DNA of 64,000 bases from Massilia agrisoli (GTDB taxonomy: Bacteria > Pseudomonadota > Gammaproteobacteria > Burkholderiales > Burkholderiaceae_D). The notes beneath the pieces are model-generated. The model had not been told where the DNA came from. It was given only the letters and a program-made list of their open reading frames with translations, and did no database searches. The first letter of the stretch is position 1, and each line of letters starts with the position of its first letter. A program made the position numbers and the translations under genes. Of this stretch, positions 1 through 7,210 are shown piece by piece. Where the stretch lies: positions 186,001 to 250,000 of the forward strand of contig NZ_JAJHPV010000013.1 of assembly GCF_020831365.1 (NCBI RefSeq), given 5' to 3'.

Positions 1-441
1 CCAGGGAATCTCGTTCTCGGCGAACAGCTGCACGTCGAGGCTCTCGACGCCGGCCGCATAGTCGAGGTCAAGCAGGCGGGCAACGTAAAACAAGTGCACT
101 TGGTGAACTTGGGCAACATTTAGCAGGGTGAACAGCTCACCCAGTTCGACATTGGCGCCGGCTTCTTCCTCGGTCTCGCGGATGGCGGCCTGGGCGGTGG
201 TTTCCTCGTTTTCCATGAATCCGGCGGGCAAGGTCCAGTAGCCATAGCGCGGCTCGATTGCGCGTTTGCACAAGAGCACTTTCAGCTCGCCGTCTTTTTC
301 CCAGACCGGGATCGATCCGACCACCAGTTTCGGGTTCTGGTAATGGATGGCTTCGCATTGCACACACACGTAGCGTGGCCGGTTGTCTCCCTCGGGAACG
401 CGCAGGTCGACAGGGTGGGCACACTCGGAACAAAATTTCAT
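1..441 (-). CDS. NUDIX hydrolase with N-terminal zinc ribbon (partial, C-terminus beyond window)
   Basis: The protein starts with ATG at 441 and runs off the left edge after 147 codons, so its C-terminus is missing. The first ~30 residues carry two CxxC pairs (CSEC and CVQC), a zinc ribbon. The NUDIX box follows, with GFMEN, then RETEEEAG, giving the GX5EX7REUXEEXG pattern that binds the catalytic metal. Family members hydrolyse nucleoside diphosphates linked to another group; ribbon-bearing ones include NudC-like and ADP-ribose pyrophosphatase-like enzymes, but the substrate cannot be chosen from this fragment. It is transcribed away from the tRNA gene to its right. Confidence 0.9.
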   Translation of the reverse strand, partial: MKFCSECAHPVDLRVPEGDNRPRYVCVQCEAIHYQNPKLVVGSIPVWEKDGELKVLLCKRAIEPRYGYWTLPAGFMENEETTAQAAIRETEEEAGANVELGELFTLLNVAQVHQVHLFYVARLLDLDYAAGVESLDVQLFAENEIPW

Positions 442-561
442 GGTCGCTTGGAATAATGGTATTTCGCTTACTTTACACCGATTGCGCCCGCTGTGCCGTT
501 ACCCGTACCAGGCCGGATTCCTGCCTGCGTGCTGCTATCGCACATCTTATTCGGATTGATA

Positions 562-590
562 TTGCCTAAAAAGGCAAACTCCCCTATAAT
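562..590 (+). promoter_or_regulatory. Probable sigma-70 promoter of tRNA-fMet
   Basis: TTGCCT at 562-567 and a perfect TATAAT at 585-590 are separated by 17 bases. The expected start point, about 597, lies a few bases before the tRNA 5' end at 602. This is a textbook spacing for a housekeeping promoter of a stable RNA. Confidence 0.75.
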
Positions 591-601
591 GATTGCACAG
601 A

Positions 602-678
602 CGCGGGGTGGAGCAGTCTGGCAGCTCGTCGGGCTCATAACCCGAAGGTCACAGGTTCAAATCCTGTCCCCGCAACCA
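602..678 (+). tRNA. Initiator tRNA-fMet (CAT anticodon)
   Basis: The 77-base cloverleaf includes an encoded CCA end. The anticodon CAT is at 636-638 in the loop CTCATAA. Two initiator hallmarks are visible: the first acceptor pair is C:A (unpaired) with the remaining six pairs GCGGGG/CCCCGC, and the anticodon stem carries three G:C pairs (GGG/CCC) next to the loop. It starts translation by delivering formyl-methionine. It stands alone between a promoter and an intrinsic terminator, with no neighbouring tRNA or rRNA. Confidence 0.97.
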
Positions 679-684
679 AATTCT

Positions 685-721
685 AAAGCCGTTGAATCTT
701 GCCAAAGATCAACGGCTTTTT
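685..721 (+). terminator. Intrinsic terminator after tRNA-fMet
   Basis: A perfect 11-bp inverted repeat, AAAGCCGTTGA at 685-695 and TCAACGGCTTT at 709-719, ends in a short T run and begins 6 bases after the tRNA CCA. The last bases overlap the stop codon of the convergent alkA gene, so the hairpin may also help end that transcript. Confidence 0.85.
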
Positions 722-1608
722 CATTTCCGGGTCTGCGAAGCCAGCGTCGCCCAGAGATGGGCCGCCGCCATCGTGCGGTGTGGCTTGTATTGGGCCAGCA
801 GCGCCTCGGTGCGCGCCATGTCCGGCTTTGCCTCCTCACCCAGCAAGCGCTGCAAGGCCGCGCGGATCGCGACATCGCCATGCAGCGAGCAGTCGGGGTA
901 GCCGTAGCCGCGCAAGAGGGCGTAGTTGACCGTCCAGGGACCGATGCCTTTGACCGCGAGAAGCGCGGCGCTGGCGGCCTCGATGTCGTCGCTGCGCTCA
1001 AGCGAGAGCGAACCGCTGTCGACCAGCTGTGCAAGGCGCAGCAGCGTCTCTGCCTTCGAGCGCGAGAACTTGCGCGTGGTGAGGTCTTCCACTGACAGCC
1101 TGGCCACATCGTCCGCTTCGGGATAGCACCACAAGCCGCTGCCATGCTGGCGGCCGGCCTGCAGGATAAAGGTGCGGCGCAACGCGATGGCGAAACTCAG
1201 GTTGATCTGCTGGCCGATGACCGCCCAGGTGAGGGCTTCAAAGATCGTTGCGGACTGCACGATGCGCAGGCCCGCATTGGCGCGGACGGCGTCTCCCAGC
1301 AGCGGATCGTTTGCGGCCGCGGCCAGGAACGGCGCGGGATCGATGCGAAGCCCCAGGATATTGAGCAGCGCGTCGTCGAGCAGCGCGTTTGCGCGCGGCG
1401 TCAGCGCGGCGTCGGCATCGATGCGGATACGCGCCTCGCTGGTGGACAGCGCGATGTCGAGCGCCACCGGAATCCCGTCGAGCACAATACCTTTGCGGAT
1501 ACGCTCCGGCGTGACCTGCTCGGCCACGCCTTCCGTATCGCGTCCATGGAACGCGACGACGTCGCTGCTGCGGTAGCCATCCGGAAGGGTGATCGATCTC
1601 TGCTGCAA
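721..1608 (-). CDS. alkA: DNA-3-methyladenine glycosylase II (AlkA family)
   Basis: This 295-residue protein belongs to the HhH-GPD base-excision repair superfamily. The helix-hairpin-helix is visible as LLAVKGIGPWTVNYALLR (about residues 216-233), followed by a GYPD stretch and HGDVAIR, which carries the catalytic aspartate that activates release of alkylated purines. The N-terminal half matches the AlkA beta domain in character. The start is TTG at 1608: the frame is closed by TAA just upstream at 1618-1620, AAGG lies 8 bases before the TTG, and no ATG occurs near the N-terminus. It follows the EamA gene by 9 bases and probably shares its transcript. Confidence 0.87.
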   Translation of the reverse strand: MQQRSITLPDGYRSSDVVAFHGRDTEGVAEQVTPERIRKGIVLDGIPVALDIALSTSEARIRIDADAALTPRANALLDDALLNILGLRIDPAPFLAAAANDPLLGDAVRANAGLRIVQSATIFEALTWAVIGQQINLSFAIALRRTFILQAGRQHGSGLWCYPEADDVARLSVEDLTTRKFSRSKAETLLRLAQLVDSGSLSLERSDDIEAASAALLAVKGIGPWTVNYALLRGYGYPDCSLHGDVAIRAALQRLLGEEAKPDMARTEALLAQYKPHRTMAAAHLWATLASQTRK

Positions 1609-1617
1609 AGGTGTGCC

Positions 1618-2520
1618 TTACTTGCTTTTTGCGGAAAGCGGCACGATAGCACGGCTCAGGAAGGCCGGGCGGAAGCCGGTCACCAGGGCGGTTCCCGTGA
1701 TGACGATCGCGGCGCCCAAGACCGTGTGCCAGCCAACCACTTCGCCGAGGAACAGCGCGCCCCACAGGATGCCGAACAGTGGGTTGAGGAAGGTGACGGT
1801 GAGCGCCGAGGTCGGGCCGACATCCTGGATCAGTTTAAAGTACAGGATGTAGGCGATGCCGCTGCAGAGAATGCCCAGCGCGAGCGCCGCGCCCATGATG
1901 CCAATGGTCGGTTCGGCAGGCGCCGGGAAGAACGGCAGCACCGGAATGACGAGCAGCGTCGCCGCCCACATGCTGCCATGCGCGTTGGCGAACGGCTCGA
2001 CACTCTTGGCCGTCTTCGCATAGGCGCTGGCGATGCTGTAGCTGACTGCCGCCACCAGCGCCGCAACAATGGCGATGCCCGCGCCCGGACGCGAAGTGAC
2101 CTGGTCGAAGCCGACCAGCAGCGCCACGCCTGCGGTGCCGAGGATGAGGCCCAGCGCGCTGCGGCCCGTGATCGCCTGGCGCGACCACAGTGCGCCGATC
2201 AGCGCGCCCCACATGGGCGCGGTGGCGTTCAGCACCGACAGCACGGATGCCGACAGCGTGCGCGCCGCGAACGCGAACAGCAAAAACGGAAACGCGGAAT
2301 TGAGCAGGCCGAGGACCAGGTAGTGCTTCCAGTTGGCGCGCAGGTCGAGCTTCTTTTTCAGGATAGCGCCGACGATGGCGAGGAACACGGCCGCGAAGCC
2401 AACCCGGTATTCGATCAGCACCGCAGGCCCGAGCACCGGCGCGGCGATGCGCATGAACAGGAAGGAGCTGCCCCAGATCGCTGCAAGCAGCACGAGGCGG
2501 AGCATATTGGCGGTGTTCAT
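1618..2520 (-). CDS. EamA/DMT-superfamily transporter
   Basis: This 300-residue membrane protein has about ten hydrophobic segments arranged as two EamA repeats, the typical length of drug/metabolite-transporter permeases. The N-terminus (LVLLAAIWGSSFLFMRIA) carries the WGSSF signature of the family. The second repeat contains the SGIAYILYFKLIQDVG and FLNPLFGILWGALFLGE stretches typical of the group. Substrates in this superfamily range from amino acids to drugs, so none is assigned. It is the first gene of a two-gene unit with alkA, which may simply be a transcriptional neighbour. Confidence 0.88.
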   Translation of the reverse strand: MNTANMLRLVLLAAIWGSSFLFMRIAAPVLGPAVLIEYRVGFAAVFLAIVGAILKKKLDLRANWKHYLVLGLLNSAFPFLLFAFAARTLSASVLSVLNATAPMWGALIGALWSRQAITGRSALGLILGTAGVALLVGFDQVTSRPGAGIAIVAALVAAVSYSIASAYAKTAKSVEPFANAHGSMWAATLLVIPVLPFFPAPAEPTIGIMGAALALGILCSGIAYILYFKLIQDVGPTSALTVTFLNPLFGILWGALFLGEVVGWHTVLGAAIVITGTALVTGFRPAFLSRAIVPLSAKSK

Positions 2521-2596
2521 TCAGGCGGTCCCAATTCTTAAATGGTTATTGTCCTGCGTTCGCGCAGTGGCCTGCTAGCCGGTTCTTGCTTTCGAA

Positions 2597-3577
2597 TCAG
2601 GCCTGGCCGTCCGCGTGCTTCACCCGCAACTGCTGCGGCACGCCGTTCTTGATTGCGGTGAGTTCGGCCAGGATCGAAATGGCGATCTCCGCCGGCGTCT
2701 TGCTGCCGATGTAAATCCCGATCGGACCGTGCAGGCGCGCCAGCTGTTCGTCGGTCAGGTCGAATTCTTTCAGGCGCTCGCGCCGCTTCGCATTGTTCAC
2801 GCGCGAGCCGATCGCGCCGACGTAGAAGGCGTCCGATTTCAGTGCTTCCATCAGGGCCAGGTCGTCGAGCTTCGGATCGTGGGTGAGTGCGACAACGGCG
2901 CTGCGGTGGTCGAGCCGCGCTTCGATCACCAGGTCGTCGGGCATGGCGTGCACCAGCTGCACGCCGGGGAGCTGCCAGCCGGCCCGGTATTCTTCGCGCG
3001 GGTCGCATACCGTAACGTAGTAATCCATTGCGGTAGCCACCTGCGCCAGGAAGCGCGACAGCTGCCCCGCGCCGATGATAAACAGGCGCCAGCGCGGGCC
3101 GTGGATGGTGGTCAGCACGCCGTCGGCAATCTGCTGAGCGGCGCCGGCGGCGGCAGGCGTCAGCGTGACTTCGCCGGTTTGCAGGTTGAGGTTGCGCGCC
3201 ACCAGTTCGTGGCGCTCGAGGCGCTCCAGCAGTTCGATGATGGTGCCGGCGCAGGACAAGGGTTCGATTGCCAGCTCGATGGTGCCGCCGCAGGGCAGGC
3301 CGAAACGGTGGGCCTCGTCGGCGGTGATGCCATAGCTGACGATCTCGGGCAGGGTGCGCGTGATGCCATGCTGGCGCACGCGCTCGATCAGGTCGTCCTC
3401 GATGCAGCCGCCCGACACCGAGCCGACCACGCGGCCGTCGTCACAGATGGCGAGCGTGGCGCCGATCGGGCGCGGGCTGGAGCCCCAGGTTTTGATGACG
3501 GTGATGAGCTCACAGCGGTGGCCGGCGCCGATCCAGCCTGCTGCGGTCTTAAGGACTTCGAGGTCTATGCTGTCCAT
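2597..3577 (-). CDS. XdhC/CoxI-family protein
   Basis: The 326-residue protein shows the two XdhC parts. The N-terminal XdhC/CoxI domain includes VIKTWGSSPRPIGATLAI and GSVSGGCIEDDLIE. The C-terminal part has a nucleotide-binding Rossmann stretch, IIGAGQLSRFLAQVA, and ends with VGAIGSRVNNAKRRERL. XdhC proteins bind and insert molybdenum cofactor into xanthine-dehydrogenase-type enzymes. No such enzyme is adjacent, although Moco synthesis genes lie 30 kb away (33.4-36.4 kb), so the client enzyme must be elsewhere. Divergent from the small membrane protein at 3624. Confidence 0.88.
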   Translation of the reverse strand: MDSIDLEVLKTAAGWIGAGHRCELITVIKTWGSSPRPIGATLAICDDGRVVGSVSGGCIEDDLIERVRQHGITRTLPEIVSYGITADEAHRFGLPCGGTIELAIEPLSCAGTIIELLERLERHELVARNLNLQTGEVTLTPAAAGAAQQIADGVLTTIHGPRWRLFIIGAGQLSRFLAQVATAMDYYVTVCDPREEYRAGWQLPGVQLVHAMPDDLVIEARLDHRSAVVALTHDPKLDDLALMEALKSDAFYVGAIGSRVNNAKRRERLKEFDLTDEQLARLHGPIGIYIGSKTPAEIAISILAELTAIKNGVPQQLRVKHADGQA

Positions 3578-3623
3578 CGTTCGAATATACTGTGTGCTCC
3601 AGGACTAAGGAGCAAATGGGAAG

Positions 3624-3758
3624 ATGGACAATCATAAAAGAAAAGACGACGGCTCGCCGAAGTTCGGTCGTTTACTGCTGGTGCTGGTCGCGACCGTGGC
3701 GATGCTGGGCGTACTGACCTACGTGATGGCGGTGTTTTTCCCGGATTTCCCCAGCTAA
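3624..3758 (+). CDS. Small single-pass membrane protein (44 aa)
   Basis: The ORF encodes a charged N-terminus (MDNHKRKDDGSPKFGR), then about 24 hydrophobic residues (LLLVLVATVAMLGVLTYVMAV) and a short FFPDFPS tail, so it should sit in the inner membrane with the basic end inside. AGGAG at 3608-3612 lies 11 bases upstream, and a GGGA at 3618-3621 is closer. An overlapping ATG at 3616 opens another frame that makes no sensible protein. It is divergent from xdhC. No family is recognised, and the role is unknown. Confidence 0.6.
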   Translation: MDNHKRKDDGSPKFGRLLLVLVATVAMLGVLTYVMAVFFPDFPS

Positions 3759-3764
3759 GCCACT

Positions 3765-3861
3765 CGTCGTTCCCGCGAAGGCGGGAACCGATAGGCAGCA
3801 TCAGGAATCGCTCAGCATGGGTTCACGCGACGGGGGGCGCCGAGCCCGGGGAATGACGTGG
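3765..3861. repeat. Dispersed inverted-repeat element, copy A
   Basis: CGTCGTTCCCGCGAAGGCGGGAA opens the element (3765-3787), itself a small hairpin, and CCGGGGAATGACG closes it near 3846-3858 in inverted orientation. The same family recurs at 31328-31356 and 37709-37789. It is intergenic, between the small membrane protein and the convergent M48-like gene, a usual place for REP-like elements. Confidence 0.65.
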
Positions 3862-3868
3862 CCAGCCT

Positions 3869-4957
3869 CTACGGCACCAGGGGTTTGCCGGCGGCCTTCT
3901 TGGCCTTGATGTCGGCAATCGTCTTCTCGATCACGGCGATCCGGTAAGCGGTTGCCGGGTGGTTCGCGACATACCCGTTCAGCACCGACGCCGGGTAAGT
4001 CGACGCCAGGCGCTTCCAGAACTCCGTCGCACCTTCAATCCGGTAACCAGCGCGCGCCAGCAGGTACAACGCCAGGTTGTCGGCCGCGCCGTCCAGCTCC
4101 TGCGGCATCGCCTTGATGCCGCCGCTGCCGATCGTTACCGACGTGTCAGGGCGGGTGCTCATCAAATTGTCGATGATGCTGCCGATCGTACTGGCGTTAC
4201 GCTGCGACGACGCATGGCCCAGCATGTTATGCGCCATGCCCTTGGCCATCAGGTAAGCCAGTTCTTCGTCGGCTTCGACGAAGTTGATCATCCCGCGCGT
4301 GACCATCACGCGCGATCCGTCCGCGTACGAGTTGATGTTGTCCGAGTTCCCGAGTTCGACGCCGAAGCCGCAAGCGCGCGTGACGGGAATCGACAGCTGC
4401 TTCTGCTTCTGGTCCCGTTCAACCACGAACGGCAGCGTGGACTGGCTGCGCACCAGCGGTCCGAACACCCCGCCGGCCAGGGTCGATGCATTCGCCCCGG
4501 TCGGCAGCGGCTTGCCGCCCGCCGAAATCAGGCGGTCGCCAATCTCCAGGCCCGCTCTTGCCGCGCCGCTGCCGGCCAGTACGCCGGTCACTTGCAGGCG
4601 GTCGTTCATGCCGAGCGCAAGATGCGCGGCTTCGTTGTATTCGCCAGGGTAGGAGTAGCGGTTCTTGGCGGTGAAGCCGAGCAGGTTGCGCGCCTGGTTT
4701 TTGCACAGGGGCGCGTTGTTGATCAACAGCGGCGCAGCCACCCGGTACAGGCGGTCCTGCAGGGCCGCCATTTTGGTCAGGGTCTGTGCTGCCGCGGCCA
4801 TGCGCGGCGTGATGACCGGGCGCTGGTCTTCTTGCGCGGCAGGTCCCGGCTTGACAGGGAAGGCAGGTGCTGTCGGCTGGATGGTGCCGCATGCCGACAG
4901 GAGTAATGCTAACGATATGCCCAGCAATGCCGGGCTGTGACCGACGAAACGGGTCAT
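3869..4957 (-). CDS. M48-like lipoprotein with PDZ domain, catalytic motif degenerate
   Basis: The 362-residue protein has a lipoprotein signal ending LLLSACG (lipobox cysteine 23). A PDZ-like region follows at about 115-195, then the M48 core with INSYADGSRVMVTRG and LALYLLARAGY. The expected HExxH zinc motif reads KGMAH (residues 239-243): first histidine and catalytic glutamate are replaced, while the second histidine and a later one (GH) remain. It is probably a non-catalytic relative of periplasmic M48 proteases. ATG at 4957 has GAGG 8 bases upstream and is preferred to an in-frame GTG at 4969. It is last in the ribF-dut run. Confidence 0.78.
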   Translation of the reverse strand: MTRFVGHSPALLGISLALLLSACGTIQPTAPAFPVKPGPAAQEDQRPVITPRMAAAAQTLTKMAALQDRLYRVAAPLLINNAPLCKNQARNLLGFTAKNRYSYPGEYNEAAHLALGMNDRLQVTGVLAGSGAARAGLEIGDRLISAGGKPLPTGANASTLAGGVFGPLVRSQSTLPFVVERDQKQKQLSIPVTRACGFGVELGNSDNINSYADGSRVMVTRGMINFVEADEELAYLMAKGMAHNMLGHASSQRNASTIGSIIDNLMSTRPDTSVTIGSGGIKAMPQELDGAADNLALYLLARAGYRIEGATEFWKRLASTYPASVLNGYVANHPATAYRIAVIEKTIADIKAKKAAGKPLVP

Positions 4958-4972
4958 GGTAGTCCTCACTTA

Positions 4973-5422
4973 TTATTGTTTTCCGGTGCTTCCGAAACCG
5001 CCGGCACCGCGTTCACTCGCATCAAAATCTTCAACGACGTTAAAGCCAACCTGCAGTACCGGCACGATGATCAGCTGCGCGAGCCGCTCCATCGGGTTGA
5101 GCGGGAAGGCGGCCTGGCTGCGGTTCCATGTCGATACCATCAGTTGTCCCTGATAGTCAGAATCAATTAAGCCTACCAGATTCCCCAAAACGATGCCGTT
5201 CTTATGACCCATGCCGCTGCGCGGGAGGATCATCGCCGCGTAGCCTGGGTCGCCCACGTGGATGGCAAGGCCGGTTGGCACCAGGATGGCCTGGCCGGGC
5301 TCGATGGTGATGGCTTCGTCGATGCATGCGCGCAGGTCCAGCCCCGCGCTGCCTGGCGTTGCGTACGCCGGCATCTGGTCTTTCATGCGTGGGTCGAGGA
5401 TCTTGACGTCGATTGTTTTCAT
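4973..5422 (-). CDS. dut: Deoxyuridine 5'-triphosphate nucleotidohydrolase
   Basis: A 149-residue dUTPase, the normal length for the homotrimeric enzyme. All five motifs are present: [10 protein letters not shown] (motif 1), PRSGMG (2), [13 protein letters not shown] with the catalytic aspartate (3), [10 protein letters not shown] (4) and [10 protein letters not shown] at the C-terminus (5). It converts dUTP to dUMP and pyrophosphate, keeping uracil out of DNA and feeding thymidylate synthesis. It follows coaBC by 11 bases, a pairing very common in proteobacteria. Confidence 0.97.
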   Translation of the reverse strand: MKTIDVKILDPRMKDQMPAYATPGSAGLDLRACIDEAITIEPGQAILVPTGLAIHVGDPGYAAMILPRSGMGHKNGIVLGNLVGLIDSDYQGQLMVSTWNRSQAAFPLNPMERLAQLIIVPVLQVGFNVVEDFDASERGAGGFGSTGKQ

Positions 5423-5433
5423 TAGTGGTTCTG

Positions 5434-6660
5434 TTATGTGAGCAGGGAGCGCTTCTCGATGCGCTTTGCGATTTCTGAAATCAGCTGGCGCGCCAGCGTG
5501 AGCTTGTCTGCGCGCGGCAGCACGGTGTGGCCGCTCTCGTCGAACAGCACGATCGTATTGTCATCCTGCCCGAACGTGTGGTGGCCGATATTGCCCACCA
5601 ACAGAGGAATGCCTTTTTTCTCGCGCTTGACGGCGCCGTATTCGACCAGGTTCTCCGATTCGGCCGCAAAGCCCACGCAGTACGGCCAGCCGGAGATCGA
5701 GGTGGTCGACGCGACCGAGGCGAGGATGTCGGGGTTTTGCTCGAACTGCAGGTTGGGGGCCGCGCCGTCGTCCTGCTTCTTCATTTTCTGGTCGCTGGCG
5801 TTGGTGACCCGCCAGTCGGCGACGGCGGCCACGCCGATGAAGACGTGCTGGCCGCCGACGGCCGCCATCACGGCGTCATACATCTGGGCCGCGCTCTTGA
5901 CGTCGATGCGGCGCACGCCGTGCGGCGTCGGCAGGGTGGTAGGGCCGGAGACCAGGGTTACTTCGGCGCCCGCTTCACGGGCGGCACGCGCAATCGCGTA
6001 CCCCATCTTGCCGGATGAGAGGTTGGTGATGCCGCGCACCGGGTCGATCGCTTCAAACGTCGGACCTGCAGTCAGCAGCACGCGCTTGCCGGCCAATACC
6101 TTCGGCTGGAACGAGGCGACCAGTTCTTCAAGCAGCTCCACCGGCTCCAGCATGCGGCCGAAGCCCACTTCGCCGCAGGCCTGTTCGCCGGCCGCAGGGC
6201 CGAAGATGCAGGCGCCATCCTGCTCCAGCTGGCGCACGTTGCGCTGGGTTGCAGGGTTTTCCCACATCTCGACATTCATCGCGGGCGCCACCAGCAGCGG
6301 CAGGCGGCGCGGTCGCGCCAGGCACATGGTCGAGAGCAGGTCGTCGCACACGCCCTGGGCCAGCTTGCGGATGAAGTCGGCCGAACACGGGGCGATCAGG
6401 ATCGCGTCCGCGTCGCGGGTGAGGTCGATGTGGGCCATGTTGTTGGCCATGCGCGGGTCCCACTGGTCGGTCCAGACCGTGTTACCCGAAAGAGCCTGCA
6501 TCGTGACCGCGGTGATGAAGTGCGTCGCGGCGTCGGTCATCACGACCTGCACCGAGGCGCCTTCTTTGGTCAGCGACCGGCACAGTTCCGCCGCCTTGTA
6601 GCACGCTACCCCGCCGGACAGGCCGAGGACGATTTTTTTACCCTTCAGGTCCATCGTCAT
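5434..6660 (-). CDS. coaBC: Bifunctional phosphopantothenoylcysteine decarboxylase / phosphopantothenate-cysteine ligase
   Basis: The 408-residue fusion makes 4'-phosphopantetheine for coenzyme A. The N-terminal CoaC flavoprotein half shows [14 protein letters not shown], the active-site histidine in NNMAHIDL, and [12 protein letters not shown], the PxMNxxMW substrate loop. The C-terminal CoaB half begins near [19 protein letters not shown], continues with [10 protein letters not shown], and carries the lysine-rich KMKKQ and NPDILAS stretches. Two ATGs (6660, 6654) are possible; GGGGCGG sits well for 6660. It lies between lspA and dut. Confidence 0.96.
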   Translation of the reverse strand: MTMDLKGKKIVLGLSGGVACYKAAELCRSLTKEGASVQVVMTDAATHFITAVTMQALSGNTVWTDQWDPRMANNMAHIDLTRDADAILIAPCSADFIRKLAQGVCDDLLSTMCLARPRRLPLLVAPAMNVEMWENPATQRNVRQLEQDGACIFGPAAGEQACGEVGFGRMLEPVELLEELVASFQPKVLAGKRVLLTAGPTFEAIDPVRGITNLSSGKMGYAIARAAREAGAEVTLVSGPTTLPTPHGVRRIDVKSAAQMYDAVMAAVGGQHVFIGVAAVADWRVTNASDQKMKKQDDGAAPNLQFEQNPDILASVASTTSISGWPYCVGFAAESENLVEYGAVKREKKGIPLLVGNIGHHTFGQDDNTIVLFDESGHTVLPRADKLTLARQLISEIAKRIEKRSLLT

Positions 6661-6675
6661 GTGCCGCCCCTTTGA

Positions 6676-7191
6676 TTAGTTCTTGTTCACGCGCCGCAGT
6701 TCGTCGTAGATGAACAGCACCGCGCCGATGAAGATCGCGCTGTCGGCGATGTTAAACGCCGGGAAGTGGCCCAGGCTGCCGAAGTGGAAGTCGAGGAAGT
6801 CGATCACGTGGCCATAGGCCAGTCGGTCGATCACGTTGCCGATGGCGCCGCCCATGATCAGCGCCATCGCCCAGCAGAACATGCGCTGGCCGGCGTTCTT
6901 GCGCAGCTGGGTGATGATGAACACCACCGCAATGATGCCGATCGCCGTGAAGAAGTAGCGCTGCCAGCCGCTTTCGTTGGACAGGAAGCTGAAGGCCGCG
7001 CCGCGGTTATACGCCAGCACCAGGTTGAAGAACGATGTGACCACCCGTTCTTCGCCATACACGAACAGCCGTTCGACCGTGATCTTGGTGATCTGGTCGA
7101 GCAGGATCACGATCGCTGCGATGCCCAGCCACGGGGTGAGGCTGGAGCGCGCTTTCGCGGAGGCGGAGAACGTCGATTTTTTAGTTGCCAT
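6676..7191 (-). CDS. lspA: Lipoprotein signal peptidase (signal peptidase II)
   Basis: This 171-residue inner-membrane aspartyl protease has four hydrophobic segments. The two catalytic aspartates are in [15 protein letters not shown] (Asp122) and [11 protein letters not shown] (Asp150). NRGAAFSFL near residue 62 is another family motif. It cleaves prolipoproteins before the lipidated cysteine; one likely client is the lipoprotein at the end of this operon. The gene follows ileS by 19 bases, the classic ileS-lspA order. Confidence 0.97.
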   Translation of the reverse strand: MATKKSTFSASAKARSSLTPWLGIAAIVILLDQITKITVERLFVYGEERVVTSFFNLVLAYNRGAAFSFLSNESGWQRYFFTAIGIIAVVFIITQLRKNAGQRMFCWAMALIMGGAIGNVIDRLAYGHVIDFLDFHFGSLGHFPAFNIADSAIFIGAVLFIYDELRRVNKN

Positions 7192-7210
7192 TGGTGATCA
7201 GGTAAATGGT

